Shown here piece after piece: positions 1 to 8,795 of a DNA stretch of 35,371 nt. The notes under the pieces are model-generated. The model saw only the letters and a program-made list of their open reading frames with translations. It made no database searches and had not been told where the DNA came from. This DNA is from Proteobacteria bacterium ST_bin16 (GTDB lineage Bacteria > Pseudomonadota > Gammaproteobacteria > Burkholderiales > Nitrosomonadaceae). The stretch spans positions 1 to 35,371 of the forward strand of contig MSXT01000062.1 of NCBI GenBank assembly GCA_002083595.1, read 5' to 3'. Numbering within the stretch: the stretch's first letter is position 1; the number at the start of each line of letters is the position of its first letter. A program made the position numbers and the translations under genes.

Positions 1-456
1 AAATCAATGCGTTTGACACAACTTAACCTTCCCATAGCATGTTCTCATAAAATTATTTCTAACAACACTTTTTCGATAAGAAAAAACACTTCTTCGCTTC
101 GTTACCGTCCCTTATTCGATATTTTTAACAAATTGGGTTAGAATTTCTTACAGCTAACGGGTGCGAACGGGTAATCACACGCTACTAGGCTGATTATGTT
201 GATGTATAAACTGGATTGAATAGAGAACTCATTTTCGAAAAGCAATTGAATTGTCGATTTGTCCATAAAATACATATAAGCATAAAGCACGTTGTTATTG
301 ACAGCACTATGAAATAGATCAGCTAATCACCGTCTATTTCCATGATGCATGGTTTAATTCTTCCGTCACAATAGCATTGTCGAAATTGACAGAGTTCTAT
401 TTTCAAAGACACAATCCGCTATACTTAAAACTTATCATTATTTTATTGGTTAAATT
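1..456. other. A+T-rich intergenic region upstream of metK
   Basis: No convincing coding region is seen on either strand. A TATACT hexamer at 420-425 is a possible -10 for metK, but no good -35 lies 16-18 bases before it. The TTGACA at 386-391 is 28 bases away, too far to pair with it, and another TTGACA lies at 298-303. No SAM riboswitch was recognised. The region may also hold the promoter of a gene left of the window. Confidence 0.5.
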
Positions 457-1620
457 ATGAGTGAATATCTTTTTACTTCTGAGTCTGTTTCTGAAGGACA
501 CCCTGACAAGGTTGCCGATCAGATTTCTGATGCTGTACTGGATGCAATTCTGAGTCAAGATCCTAACGCGCGGGTTGCGTGCGAAACTTTGTGCAGTACC
601 GGGTTGATTGTATTATCAGGCGAGATAACAACCCATGCATCGGTCGATTACAATATCATTGCGCGTGAAACGGTTAAAAATATCGGTTATACCAGTTCAA
701 ATATCGGCTTCGATTCGACTACATGCGCTGTATTGACTGCATTCAACAAACAATCGCCAGATATCGCCCAAGGTGTTAATCGTTCCAAAGAGGAAGAAAT
801 GGAACAAGGAGCGGGCGATCAGGGCCTTATGTTTGGCTACGCTTGCGACGAAACACCGCAATTAATGCCAATGCCCATTTTTTATGCGCATCGTTTGGTT
901 GAACGGCAAGCCGAATTGAGAAAAAAAGGCCAATTGCCTTGGCTGCGCCCTGATGCCAAATCACAAGTTTCAGTGCGTTATCAAAACGGTAAGCCGCAGC
1001 AAATTGAGACGGTGGTGATTTCCACGCAGCATGATCCGGATATTTCACATTCCGCATTGAGCGAAGCGGTTATTGAAGAAGTCATTAAACCGGTATTACC
1101 TGCTTCGATGATCAGTAACCGTATTCAATATCTGGTGAACCCTACCGGGCGTTTTGTGGTAGGTGGCCCGATGGGCGATTGCGGCTTGACCGGACGCAAG
1201 ATCATTGTCGATAGCTACGGTGGTGCAGCGCATCATGGCGGCGGCGCTTTTTCCGGCAAAGATCCATCCAAGGTTGATCGATCCGCCACTTATGCTGGAC
1301 GTTATGTGGCTAAAAATATCGTGGCTGCTGGAATTGCCAGTAGGTGCGAAGTGCAGGTGGCTTATGCCATCGGTGTTGCACGTCCTGTTTCATTGATGGT
1401 CAATACATTCGGCACGGGTAAAATTGCCGATGAAAAGATTGTTCAGCTCATCGAAAAACATTTTGATTTACGTCCACGCGGTATCATTCATGCGCTTAAC
1501 TTGTTACGTCCGATCTATGCTAAGACAGCTGCCTATGGGCATTTTGGACGTGAACTTCCTGAGTTTACCTGGGAAGCTACGGATAAGGCTGCGCAATTAC
1601 GTGCTGATGCCGGTCTCTAA
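457..1620 (+). CDS. metK: S-adenosylmethionine synthase
   Basis: Makes S-adenosylmethionine from methionine and ATP in the cytoplasm, the methyl donor for the cell. The 387-residue product has the family's usual length and its signatures in order: GHPDKVADQISDA near the N-terminus (ATP and metal binding), GAGDQG at about residue 120, and GGGAFSGKDPSKVDRSA at about 261 (the phosphate-binding loop). It is complete to a normal C-terminus. ATG 457 gives the expected MSEYLFTSESVSEGHPDK start. ahcY follows in the same direction after a leader containing an SAH riboswitch, so the producer of SAM and the remover of its by-product SAH are neighbours. Function is known for the family and the match is unambiguous. 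Confidence 0.98.
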   Translation: MSEYLFTSESVSEGHPDKVADQISDAVLDAILSQDPNARVACETLCSTGLIVLSGEITTHASVDYNIIARETVKNIGYTSSNIGFDSTTCAVLTAFNKQSPDIAQGVNRSKEEEMEQGAGDQGLMFGYACDETPQLMPMPIFYAHRLVERQAELRKKGQLPWLRPDAKSQVSVRYQNGKPQQIETVVISTQHDPDISHSALSEAVIEEVIKPVLPASMISNRIQYLVNPTGRFVVGGPMGDCGLTGRKIIVDSYGGAAHHGGGAFSGKDPSKVDRSATYAGRYVAKNIVAAGIASRCEVQVAYAIGVARPVSLMVNTFGTGKIADEKIVQLIEKHFDLRPRGIIHALNLLRPIYAKTAAYGHFGRELPEFTWEATDKAAQLRADAGL

Positions 1621-1671
1621 ATTTTCTGTAATCTTTGCCGACATCAATAACCTTTAATTGGTTTTCCCCTA

Positions 1672-1746
1672 TGGTGAGGAGCGCTGCAGCGGTTGGTTCC
1701 GCGAGGCTCAGCATAGGCGGGTATTTGTCACAACGGCGCTCGTTCA
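1672..1746 (+). promoter_or_regulatory. SAH riboswitch in the ahcY leader
   Basis: The leader carries the conserved blocks of the S-adenosylhomocysteine riboswitch: GAGGAGCGCTGCA, then GAGGCTCA, then AACGGCGCTC. Pairings can be read directly: TGAG 1675-1678 with CTCA 1707-1710, GCGG 1689-1692 with CCGC 1699-1702, and a pseudoknot-type helix of GAGCGC 1679-1684 with GCGCTC 1736-1741. The class is known to switch on SAH hydrolase genes when SAH builds up. Here the aptamer ends a few bases before the ahcY ribosome-binding site (GAGGAG 1753-1758), so control at translation initiation is the likely mechanism; that part is inference. Confidence 0.93.
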
Positions 1747-1767
1747 TAAATTGAGGAGATGATTATT

Positions 1768-3201
1768 ATGAACGCTGTGCTTAATTCCGATGGTAGTTTC
1801 TTTACTGACTATAAGGTTGCTGATATTGCATTGGCAGAATGGGGACGTAAAGAAATCGCGATCGCTGAAACAGAGATGCCGGGTTTAATGGCATTACGCA
1901 AGGAATATGCAAACCAAAAGCCACTGGCAGGTGCCAGGGTCGCCGGTTCTCTGCATATGACGATTCAAACGGCGGTGTTGATCGAAACACTGGTAGCGCT
2001 CGGTGCCGAAGTGCGCTGGGCTTCCTGCAATATATTTTCTACACAGGATCATGCGGCTGCTGCGATTGCTGCCAGAAATATTCCGGTATTCGCCTATAAG
2101 GGCGAGTCGCTTGAAGATTACTGGGAATACGCTCACAAGATTTTTGAATGGACGGCTGCCGGTCAATCGGTGGGCGCCAATATGATTTTGGATGATGGCG
2201 GTGATGCGACGTTATTGTTGATCCTAGGTGCAAAAGCTGAGAAAAATCCTGCGGTTATTGCGAATCCGGGCAATGAGGAAGAAACCGCATTATTTGCATC
2301 GATCAAAAAGAAATTAGCGACTGAACCCAATTGGTATTCAACCAATTTGGCCAGGATACGCGGTGTAACAGAAGAAACCACGACCGGAGTGCATCGTTTA
2401 TATGAAATGCAGAAAAATGGCGAACTCCCGTTTCCCGCTTTCAACGTGAATGACTCCGTCACTAAATCAAAATTTGATAATTTGTACGGTTGCAGGGAAT
2501 CTTTGGTTGATGGTATCAAACGTGCCACGGACGTCATGATTGCCGGCAAAATTGCTGTGGTTTGCGGATATGGCGATGTTGGCAAAGGCTGCGCGCAATC
2601 GCTGCGAGGTTTGGGAGCGACTGTCTGGATCACTGAAATTGATCCGATTTGCGCGTTACAAGCTGCGATGGAAGGATATCGCGTAGTGACGATGGGCGAT
2701 GCATGCAGTCAAGCGGACATCTTTGTTACCGCAACCGGTAATCTGCGTGTCATCACCCATGATCACATGTTGGCAATGAAGGATCAGGCGATTATTTGCA
2801 ATATTGGCCATTTTGATTCGGAAATTGATATCGCATCCATTCAAAAATACCAATGGGAAAATATCAAACCGCAAGTGGATCACGTCATATTCCCGACCGG
2901 CCGCCGTATCATCGTTCTGGCGCAAGGCAGGCTGGTGAATTTGGGTTGTGCGACCGGCCACCCTTCTTTTGTGATGTCCAGCTCGTTTACCAATCAAGTA
3001 TTGGCGCAAATGGAGCTATGGCAGAACGGCGCAAATTATCAGAAAAATGTTTATGTATTACCTAAACACTTGGATGAAAAAGTGGCGCGTTTGCACATCG
3101 GCAAATTGGGTGTGAAACTCACTGAATTGACCGATGAACAGGCTAACTACCTGGGATTGAGCAAAAACGGCCCATTCAAACCCGAAATGTACCGGTATTA
3201 A
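1768..3201 (+). CDS. ahcY: Adenosylhomocysteinase (SAH hydrolase)
   Basis: Hydrolyses S-adenosylhomocysteine to adenosine and homocysteine with tightly bound NAD, relieving product inhibition of methyltransferases. Visible signatures are GYGDVGKGCAQ (NAD-binding Rossmann loop), HPSFVMSSSFTNQVLAQ, and the family-typical C-terminal end PFKPEMYRY. Length of about 477 residues fits the longer bacterial form. An in-frame ATG also exists at 1759, but it directly abuts the Shine-Dalgarno GAGGAG (1753-1758). ATG 1768, nine bases downstream of that site, is the better start and gives MNAVLNSDG. Expression is probably governed by the SAH riboswitch just upstream. metF follows after about 140 bases. Confidence 0.97.
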   Translation: MNAVLNSDGSFFTDYKVADIALAEWGRKEIAIAETEMPGLMALRKEYANQKPLAGARVAGSLHMTIQTAVLIETLVALGAEVRWASCNIFSTQDHAAAAIAARNIPVFAYKGESLEDYWEYAHKIFEWTAAGQSVGANMILDDGGDATLLLILGAKAEKNPAVIANPGNEEETALFASIKKKLATEPNWYSTNLARIRGVTEETTTGVHRLYEMQKNGELPFPAFNVNDSVTKSKFDNLYGCRESLVDGIKRATDVMIAGKIAVVCGYGDVGKGCAQSLRGLGATVWITEIDPICALQAAMEGYRVVTMGDACSQADIFVTATGNLRVITHDHMLAMKDQAIICNIGHFDSEIDIASIQKYQWENIKPQVDHVIFPTGRRIIVLAQGRLVNLGCATGHPSFVMSSSFTNQVLAQMELWQNGANYQKNVYVLPKHLDEKVARLHIGKLGVKLTELTDEQANYLGLSKNGPFKPEMYRY

Positions 3202-3342
3202 TCGTCTTTCTTTTTTTACTGGAAGAGCTGGCGCATGAGTTTGCATCTACTCTGCTGGTTCTTTCAGTAAGAAAACAATGATTAATATCTAAGTAGTTAC
3301 GGCAGCAGTCGTGCTAATTCTGTATCCATAGAGCTTGCAAAA

Positions 3343-4197
3343 ATGGAATCACAAAAAAAATTTCCTCCTGCTTTCAGCTTTGAACTTTTTCCACCGCAAA
3401 CCCCCGAGGGCGTTGAGAAACTCCGGTTGACGCGCCAGCAGCTGGCACGATTCAATCCCAAGTTCTTTTCGGTAACTTTCGGTGCGGGAGGTTCGACGCG
3501 CGAGCGGACGCTCGAGACCGTGCTGGAAATTCAAGCGGAAGGGCATGTCGTTGCACCGCATCTTTCTTGCATCGGCTCAACGCAACATAACATTCGTGCC
3601 ATTTTGGAAAAGTATTATGAAGCGGGAATCCGCCATATTGTCGCGTTGCGCGGTGATTTGCCGTCGGGAATGGCGCAAGCCGGCGAGTTTCGTTACGCCA
3701 GCGAACTGGTAGCTTTTATCCGGCAAGAATACGGATCTTCTTTCCATATCGAAGCAGCAGCTTACCCGGAATACCATCCGCAGGCGCGGTCTGCGCAAGC
3801 GGATTTTGATAATTTCAAGCGTAAAATTGAAATGGGTGCCAGTTCAGCGATTACGCAATATTTCTATAATGCCGATGCTTATTTTCATTTTGTTGAGTTA
3901 TGTGAGGCAGCTGGTTTGAATATTCCGGTTGTTCCCGGCATCATGCCGATCAATAAATTCTCACAACTGGTCAGATTCTCGGATACTTGCGGCGCGGAGA
4001 TTCCACGCTGGATTCGTAAGAAACTCGAAGGTTATGGCGACGACAGTGAATCCATTCACGCTTTTGGATTGGATGTTGTCACTGGTCTATGTGAACAGCT
4101 ATTGCAAGCCGGTGCGCCCGGATTGCATTTTTATACGTTGAACTCCGCCAACTTGACATCCGCTATCTGGCAGCGTCTTAATCTTCACGCGCGCTAA
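3343..4197 (+). CDS. metF: Methylenetetrahydrofolate reductase
   Basis: Reduces 5,10-methylenetetrahydrofolate to 5-methyltetrahydrofolate with FAD, supplying the methyl group for methionine synthesis. The 284-residue product has the family N-terminus (FSFELFPPQTPEG, holding the catalytic Glu) and the FSVTFGAGGSTRERT segment. VALRGDLP and the ITQYFYNADAYFHFVE stretch belong to the barrel core. Length is slightly under the enterobacterial enzyme. Together with metK and ahcY it covers most of the methyl cycle; a methionine synthase is not in the window. No strong ribosome-binding site is visible before ATG 3343. A large stem-loop at 4265-4312 probably ends transcription. Confidence 0.95.
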   Translation: MESQKKFPPAFSFELFPPQTPEGVEKLRLTRQQLARFNPKFFSVTFGAGGSTRERTLETVLEIQAEGHVVAPHLSCIGSTQHNIRAILEKYYEAGIRHIVALRGDLPSGMAQAGEFRYASELVAFIRQEYGSSFHIEAAAYPEYHPQARSAQADFDNFKRKIEMGASSAITQYFYNADAYFHFVELCEAAGLNIPVVPGIMPINKFSQLVRFSDTCGAEIPRWIRKKLEGYGDDSESIHAFGLDVVTGLCEQLLQAGAPGLHFYTLNSANLTSAIWQRLNLHAR

Positions 4198-4264
4198 CAA
4201 TCAACCCACCGCAGTGCATTGTTTTATCAGCTATTCAGCGCTAGCAAAACATCGTATCCACGAA

Positions 4265-4318
4265 ATCATCCGATGCGGTTTCATGGCATAAAAGCCACGA
4301 AACCGGAATGATCTTTTT
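4265..4318 (+). terminator. Stem-loop downstream of metF, probable terminator
   Basis: CGGTTTCATGGC (4276-4287) pairs with GCCACGAAACCG (4294-4305) with a single G-T wobble around the loop ATAAAA. An outer helix ATCAT 4265-4269 with ATGAT 4308-4312 extends it, and CTTTTT follows at 4313-4318. The geometry fits an intrinsic terminator for metF, though the T run is short. Confidence 0.5.
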
Positions 4319-4338
4319 CCTGATTCCCTCAGCCAGTA

Positions 4339-4344
4339 TATAAT
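4339..4344 (+). promoter_or_regulatory. Consensus -10 element (TATAAT) before the 4390 gene
   Basis: A perfect TATAAT lies 45 bases before ATG 4390 and just after the metF stem-loop, suggesting that the unknown membrane protein is transcribed on its own. The matching -35 (TTCCTG, 4317-4322) is poor. Confidence 0.4.
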
Positions 4345-4389
4345 GCGCATCAATATTCTGATTAAAATAAAAAAGCATGGGGTTTCAAA

Positions 4390-5079
4390 ATGACAAAGAA
4401 GAAAGCTGCTTCTGATAAGACTACTGCAGAATTAGAGGGTGCAGATAAGACAGGTCCGGATGTTTCAATCATGGAAGCCTGTATTGCGCATGCCAAAGAA
4501 ATCAAGGCTACGCAACTTGAGCTTATTAAGAGTAAGGGTTACGACTTTGCGCCTGAATTCAGGGACATGACTGTTCAACTTTATTTGTTTGGTGTCATGT
4601 GGAAGTTCGCGGAAAACTTGGGAAGTGCTGATGATGCGCGTGAATTGGCGTTCGCGGCTTTGGCGGAATTTTTTGTGCAAGAGCGCATGCCGAAGCAGAA
4701 GGTCACTAAACGTATTGAGTTTCTCAGGAAAATGTCCAAGATTGAAGAAGATCACAATGCATTGGCGGTCGCCATCGGTTATGAATCTGAGCCCGGTGAT
4801 AACAGTCTGGCGGAAGTGTTTGATCATTACGTGGATGATACGCAGGTATCAGGAGCGTTCTGGCGCTTGTACGATCGCGGCAGAAAGATCATGTTGTACG
4901 GCGGTTTGGGAATTGCCTTTTTGGTGATTTGGTTTGTTACCTTATTCATGCCGGGAAATACCACGATTGCGATACTTGCGAGTGGGCTTATTGCTGCGGC
5001 AATTTTTGTCATTCCGGTATTTTTAATCGGTATTTTCATCTATCGCACAAAAATCAAAAAAGCGAAACAAGCGAGCTAG
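4390..5079 (+). CDS. Uncharacterised protein with two C-terminal membrane helices
   Basis: Not recognised as a named family. The 229-residue product has a Lys/Thr/Asp-rich start, a predicted soluble helical region of about 140 residues, and two hydrophobic segments at about 165-185 and 192-217 separated by MPGNTT. It ends in a basic tail (YRTKIKKAKQAS). A soluble domain anchored to the inner membrane with the N-terminus in the cytoplasm is the simplest reading. GGGG-like bases at 4379-4382 could be the ribosome-binding site of ATG 4390. It lies between metF and folD but has a stem-loop and a TATAAT in front of it, so a link to folate metabolism is only positional. Confidence 0.75.
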   Translation: MTKKKAASDKTTAELEGADKTGPDVSIMEACIAHAKEIKATQLELIKSKGYDFAPEFRDMTVQLYLFGVMWKFAENLGSADDARELAFAALAEFFVQERMPKQKVTKRIEFLRKMSKIEEDHNALAVAIGYESEPGDNSLAEVFDHYVDDTQVSGAFWRLYDRGRKIMLYGGLGIAFLVIWFVTLFMPGNTTIAILASGLIAAAIFVIPVFLIGIFIYRTKIKKAKQAS

Positions 5080-5161
5080 TCCTGCTCGCGGAATCAAGAT
5101 GTTCTAACTGTTCGGTGTATAGCAATTCACGTAGATTGATCAACCGGCTGCTGGTGTAAAA

Positions 5162-6028
5162 ATGAGTGCTCAGATTATCGATGGCAAGAAATTGGCCGAA
5201 TTGGTGCGGACTGAATGGAAAGCGCGCGCGGAAAAACTGATTCAACTGGGCATCAAGCCAGGGTTGGCGGTTATTATCGTGGGAGACAATGCGGCATCCA
5301 GTCTGTATGTCAGGAATAAAGTCAAAGCGTGCAGCGATATTGGTATTTATTCCGAAGTACATAGTTTTCCGCAGCATGCGGAACAAGATGAAGTATTAAA
5401 TTGTATTCAGGCACTCAATCAGAATCCACACATTCATGGCATCCTGGTTCAGCTACCGTTGCCCGCGCATTTTGAGAATAACCGTGTCATCGCATCCATC
5501 GCCGTTGAAAAAGATGTCGATGGTTTTCATCTCTATAACGTCGGCGCATTGGTTACCGGCAATACCATTTTTTCTCCTTGCACGCCTTACGGCGTGATGG
5601 TGATGCTGGAAAGAAACCGGATTCCGATTGAAGGACAACATGCAGTGGTGATCGGACGCAGCAACATTGTGGGTAAACCGATGGCATTCATGCTGCTGGA
5701 ACAGGGCGCCACGGTGACCATTTGTACTTCAAAAACACGCAATTTGCAGCAATTTACCAAAAATGCGGATATTCTGATTGTGGCGACCGGAAAACCGCGC
5801 ATGGTTACTGCCGGGATGGTAAAGCCCGGTGCCGTTGTCATTGATGTCGGTATCAATCGATTGCCGGATGGGAAACTCTGTGGTGATGTCGATTACGACA
5901 CCGTCAAGGAAGTTGCGGGTTTTATTACACCCGTTCCGGGAGGCGTGGGACCTATGACCATCACCATGCTGCTGTGCAATACTATTTTGGCGGCGGAACG
6001 GGCCCAGACCGGTCTTAAAATCGGGTAA
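5162..6028 (+). CDS. folD: Bifunctional methylenetetrahydrofolate dehydrogenase/cyclohydrolase
   Basis: Interconverts 5,10-methylene-, methenyl- and 10-formyltetrahydrofolate using NADP, feeding purine and formyl-Met synthesis. The 288-residue protein has the standard length and motifs: SSLYVRNKVKAC with the catalytic Tyr and Lys at about residues 48-52, GILVQLPLPAH, and DVDGFHLYNVG. GRSNIVGKPMA (NADP binding) and the C-terminal TPVPGGVGPMTI follow. ATG 5162 gives the expected MSAQIIDGKKLAE start. It lies 82 bases after the unknown membrane protein and about 35 bases before aceE in the same direction, so read-through to aceE is possible. Confidence 0.97.
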   Translation: MSAQIIDGKKLAELVRTEWKARAEKLIQLGIKPGLAVIIVGDNAASSLYVRNKVKACSDIGIYSEVHSFPQHAEQDEVLNCIQALNQNPHIHGILVQLPLPAHFENNRVIASIAVEKDVDGFHLYNVGALVTGNTIFSPCTPYGVMVMLERNRIPIEGQHAVVIGRSNIVGKPMAFMLLEQGATVTICTSKTRNLQQFTKNADILIVATGKPRMVTAGMVKPGAVVIDVGINRLPDGKLCGDVDYDTVKEVAGFITPVPGGVGPMTITMLLCNTILAAERAQTGLKIG

Positions 6029-6062
6029 GCAAGTTAATAAACTTAAATGAGCGTGTGTGCAC

Positions 6063-8723
6063 ATGGAACAGCAACCGGACATTGATCCGCAGGAAACACA
6101 AGAATGGCTGGATGCGCTGGATTCGGTCATCGCCAGTGCAGGCGGCGAACGTGCTCATTTTTTACTGGAAAAACTGATCGAAAAAGCGCGACGCTCCGGG
6201 GCTTATCTGCCTTATAGCGCCACGACCGCATATATCAATACCATTCCCACAGGTAAGGAAGCACGCTCGCCGGGCGACAATGCCATCGAGCACCGGATTC
6301 GCTCGTATGTCCGCTGGAATGCGATGGCGATGGTGTTGCGCGCCAACAAAAATACCAATGTCGGCGGGCACATAGCCAGTTTTGCTTCAGCCGCAACGCT
6401 TTACGACGTGGGTTACAATCATTTCTGGCATGCGCCATGTGAAACGCACGGCGGCGATTTAGTCTATGTACAGGGGCATTCTTCCCCAGGGGCTTATGCC
6501 TATGCATTTTTATCCGGCGAATTGAGCCAGGAGCAGCTGGATAATTTCCGTCAGGAAACAGGTGGTAATGGTTTGTCTTCGTATCCGCACCCATGGCTGA
6601 TGCCTGATTTCTGGCAGTTTCCCACGGTTTCGATGGGACTTGGCCCGTTGATGGCGATTTATCAGGCGCGTTTCATGAAATACTTGGGCAGCCGCGGATT
6701 GGTCAATACCGACGGACGTAAAATCTGGGCTTTCATGGGCGATGGCGAGATGGACGAGCCCGAATCGCTCGGTGCTATTCCACTGGCGTCGCGCGAGAAA
6801 TTGGATAATCTGATTTTTGTAGTCAATTGCAATCTGCAGCGTCTGGATGGCCCGGTGCGCGGCAACGGTAAAGTCATTCAAGAATTGGAAGGCGCTTTTC
6901 GCGGCGCCGGCTGGAATGTTATCAAGGTGATTTGGGGTTCGTACTGGGATCCGTTATTGGCTAAAGATACCAAAGGATTATTGCAGAAACGCATGATGGA
7001 ATGCGTTGATGGTGAGTACCAGAACTTCAAATCCAGAGACGGTGCGTATGTGCGCGAACACTTTTTCGGCAAATACCCGGAACTGCTGGAGATGGTCGCT
7101 ACGATGTCGGACGACGATATCTGGCGGTTAAACCGCGGCGGGCACGACCCTCATAAAGTCTATGCGGCGTATGCAGCGGCGGCAAAACACACCGGGCAAC
7201 CAACCGTCATTCTGGCCAAAACGATCAAAGGGTATGGCATGGGTGAAGCTGGTGAAGCGCAAAACATTACCCATCAGCAGAAAAAAATGGGTACGACTTC
7301 GTTAAAAGCCTTCCGCAATCGCTTTGGCTTGGATGTTCCCGATGACAAGATTGATGAAGTGCCTTATCTGACGTTTGCCGAGGATTCGCCGGAGTTCATT
7401 TACATGCGCGAGCGGCGCAAAGCGTTGGGCGGCACTTTTCACCGCCGCAAGACGCGTGCGCAAGCATTGCAAGTACCGCCATTATCGGCTTTTCAAGCGT
7501 TGCTGAAAGCCAGTGGCGAAGGACACGAATCGTCGACCACCATGGCGTTTGTGCGGATTCTGAACATTCTAGTTAAAGACAAGCAAATCGGACGGCATAT
7601 CGTGCCGATTGTCGCCGACGAATCGCGTACGTTTGGCATGGAAGGGATGTTCCGGCAATTGGGCATCTGGTCGTCGAGCGGTCAATTGTATACACCGCAG
7701 GATGCGGATCAATTAATGTATTACAAGGAAGACAAGCATGGGCAAATTTTGCAGGAAGGAATCTGCGAAGCGGGCGCCATGTCATCCTGGATAGCAGCTG
7801 CGACGGCCTATAGCACGCATGGTATCCAGATGATCCCATTTTTTATTTTTTACTCCATGTTCGGATTTCAGCGTATCGGTGATTTGGCGTGGGCTGCCGG
7901 TGACATGCGCTGCCGCGGTTTTTTACTGGGCGGAACGGCTGGACGCACCACATTGAATGGTGAAGGGTTGCAGCATGAAGACGGCCACAGTCACGTCGTT
8001 GCTTCGACGATTCCCAATTGCGTAGCGTACGATCCGGCATTTGCGTATGAACTGGCAGTGATTATCCAGGATGGGCTGCGCCGGATGTATCTGGAACAGG
8101 AAGATGTTTATTATTACATCACGGTGATGAATGAAAACTACACGCATCCTGAGATGCCGGTTGGTACTGAGAAAGATATTTTAAAAGGCATGTATTTATT
8201 CAGTCAAACGGATGTGGATGCTGAAGCACCGCGTGTGCAACTGCTTGGGGCCGGAACCATTCTGCGCGAAGTGATTGCCGCCGCAGAGATACTGAAACAA
8301 GACTATGCTGTGTATGCCGATGTCTGGAGTGTAACCAGTTTCAATGAGTTAAGACGCGAGGCTTTGGCTGTCACCCGCTGGAATATGCTGCATCCGGAAC
8401 AACCAGCAAAAGAATCGCATGTGCAAAATTGTCTTAACGGTAGAAAAGGCCCCGTAGTAGCTGCGACGGATTATATGAAAATTTATGCGGATCAGATTCG
8501 TGAATTTGTGCCGGGCAAGTATCGCGTGTTAGGAACTGACGGTTTCGGCCGCTCCGATACGCGCCAGAAACTGCGCCATTTCTTTGAGGTCGACCGGTTC
8601 TATATTACCGTGGCGGCACTCAAGGCACTATCGGAAGAAGGAAAAATCACCCAGCAGCAAGTCACTCAAGCGATTGAGAAGTACGGTATTGATCCGGAAA
8701 AATCCAATCCGGCGGCCAATTAG
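6063..8723 (+). CDS. aceE: Pyruvate dehydrogenase E1 component, homodimeric type
   Basis: Thiamin-diphosphate-dependent decarboxylation of pyruvate and acetyl transfer to the E2 lipoyl group. The product of about 886 residues matches the length of enterobacterial AceE. It contains YVQGHSSPGAYAYAFL, the thiamin-binding GDGEMDEPES, a transketolase-like core (GMEGMFRQLGIWSSSGQ, GRTTLNGEGLQHEDGHSH), and a C-terminal FGRSDTRQKLRHFFEVD. GTG 6057 is an alternative in-frame start; ATG 6063 is preferred because the family begins with a short acidic leader before DPQETQEW. No strong Shine-Dalgarno helps to decide. aceF follows after 72 bases, and the pair forms the first two steps of the complex. Confidence 0.96.
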   Translation: MEQQPDIDPQETQEWLDALDSVIASAGGERAHFLLEKLIEKARRSGAYLPYSATTAYINTIPTGKEARSPGDNAIEHRIRSYVRWNAMAMVLRANKNTNVGGHIASFASAATLYDVGYNHFWHAPCETHGGDLVYVQGHSSPGAYAYAFLSGELSQEQLDNFRQETGGNGLSSYPHPWLMPDFWQFPTVSMGLGPLMAIYQARFMKYLGSRGLVNTDGRKIWAFMGDGEMDEPESLGAIPLASREKLDNLIFVVNCNLQRLDGPVRGNGKVIQELEGAFRGAGWNVIKVIWGSYWDPLLAKDTKGLLQKRMMECVDGEYQNFKSRDGAYVREHFFGKYPELLEMVATMSDDDIWRLNRGGHDPHKVYAAYAAAAKHTGQPTVILAKTIKGYGMGEAGEAQNITHQQKKMGTTSLKAFRNRFGLDVPDDKIDEVPYLTFAEDSPEFIYMRERRKALGGTFHRRKTRAQALQVPPLSAFQALLKASGEGHESSTTMAFVRILNILVKDKQIGRHIVPIVADESRTFGMEGMFRQLGIWSSSGQLYTPQDADQLMYYKEDKHGQILQEGICEAGAMSSWIAAATAYSTHGIQMIPFFIFYSMFGFQRIGDLAWAAGDMRCRGFLLGGTAGRTTLNGEGLQHEDGHSHVVASTIPNCVAYDPAFAYELAVIIQDGLRRMYLEQEDVYYYITVMNENYTHPEMPVGTEKDILKGMYLFSQTDVDAEAPRVQLLGAGTILREVIAAAEILKQDYAVYADVWSVTSFNELRREALAVTRWNMLHPEQPAKESHVQNCLNGRKGPVVAATDYMKIYADQIREFVPGKYRVLGTDGFGRSDTRQKLRHFFEVDRFYITVAALKALSEEGKITQQQVTQAIEKYGIDPEKSNPAAN

Positions 8724-8795
8724 ACCGGTGATGAGTTAACAACAATGAATGTGCGTCATTGCATTCTCCCATTCGAAGGTGTGTGAGGAAAGCGT

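Noticed and set aside
386..425. TTGACA and TATACT as the metK promoter pair
   Set aside because: They are 28 bases apart, far outside the usual 16-18-base spacer; only the -10 is kept as a weak possibility.
2163..2633. Minus-strand ORF of 156 residues inside ahcY
   Set aside because: It lies wholly within a strongly supported gene and shows no recognisable motif; a shadow frame.
457..6028. One long metK-ahcY-metF-folD operon
   Set aside because: The riboswitch leader, the metF stem-loop and the TATAAT before 4390 argue for several units.
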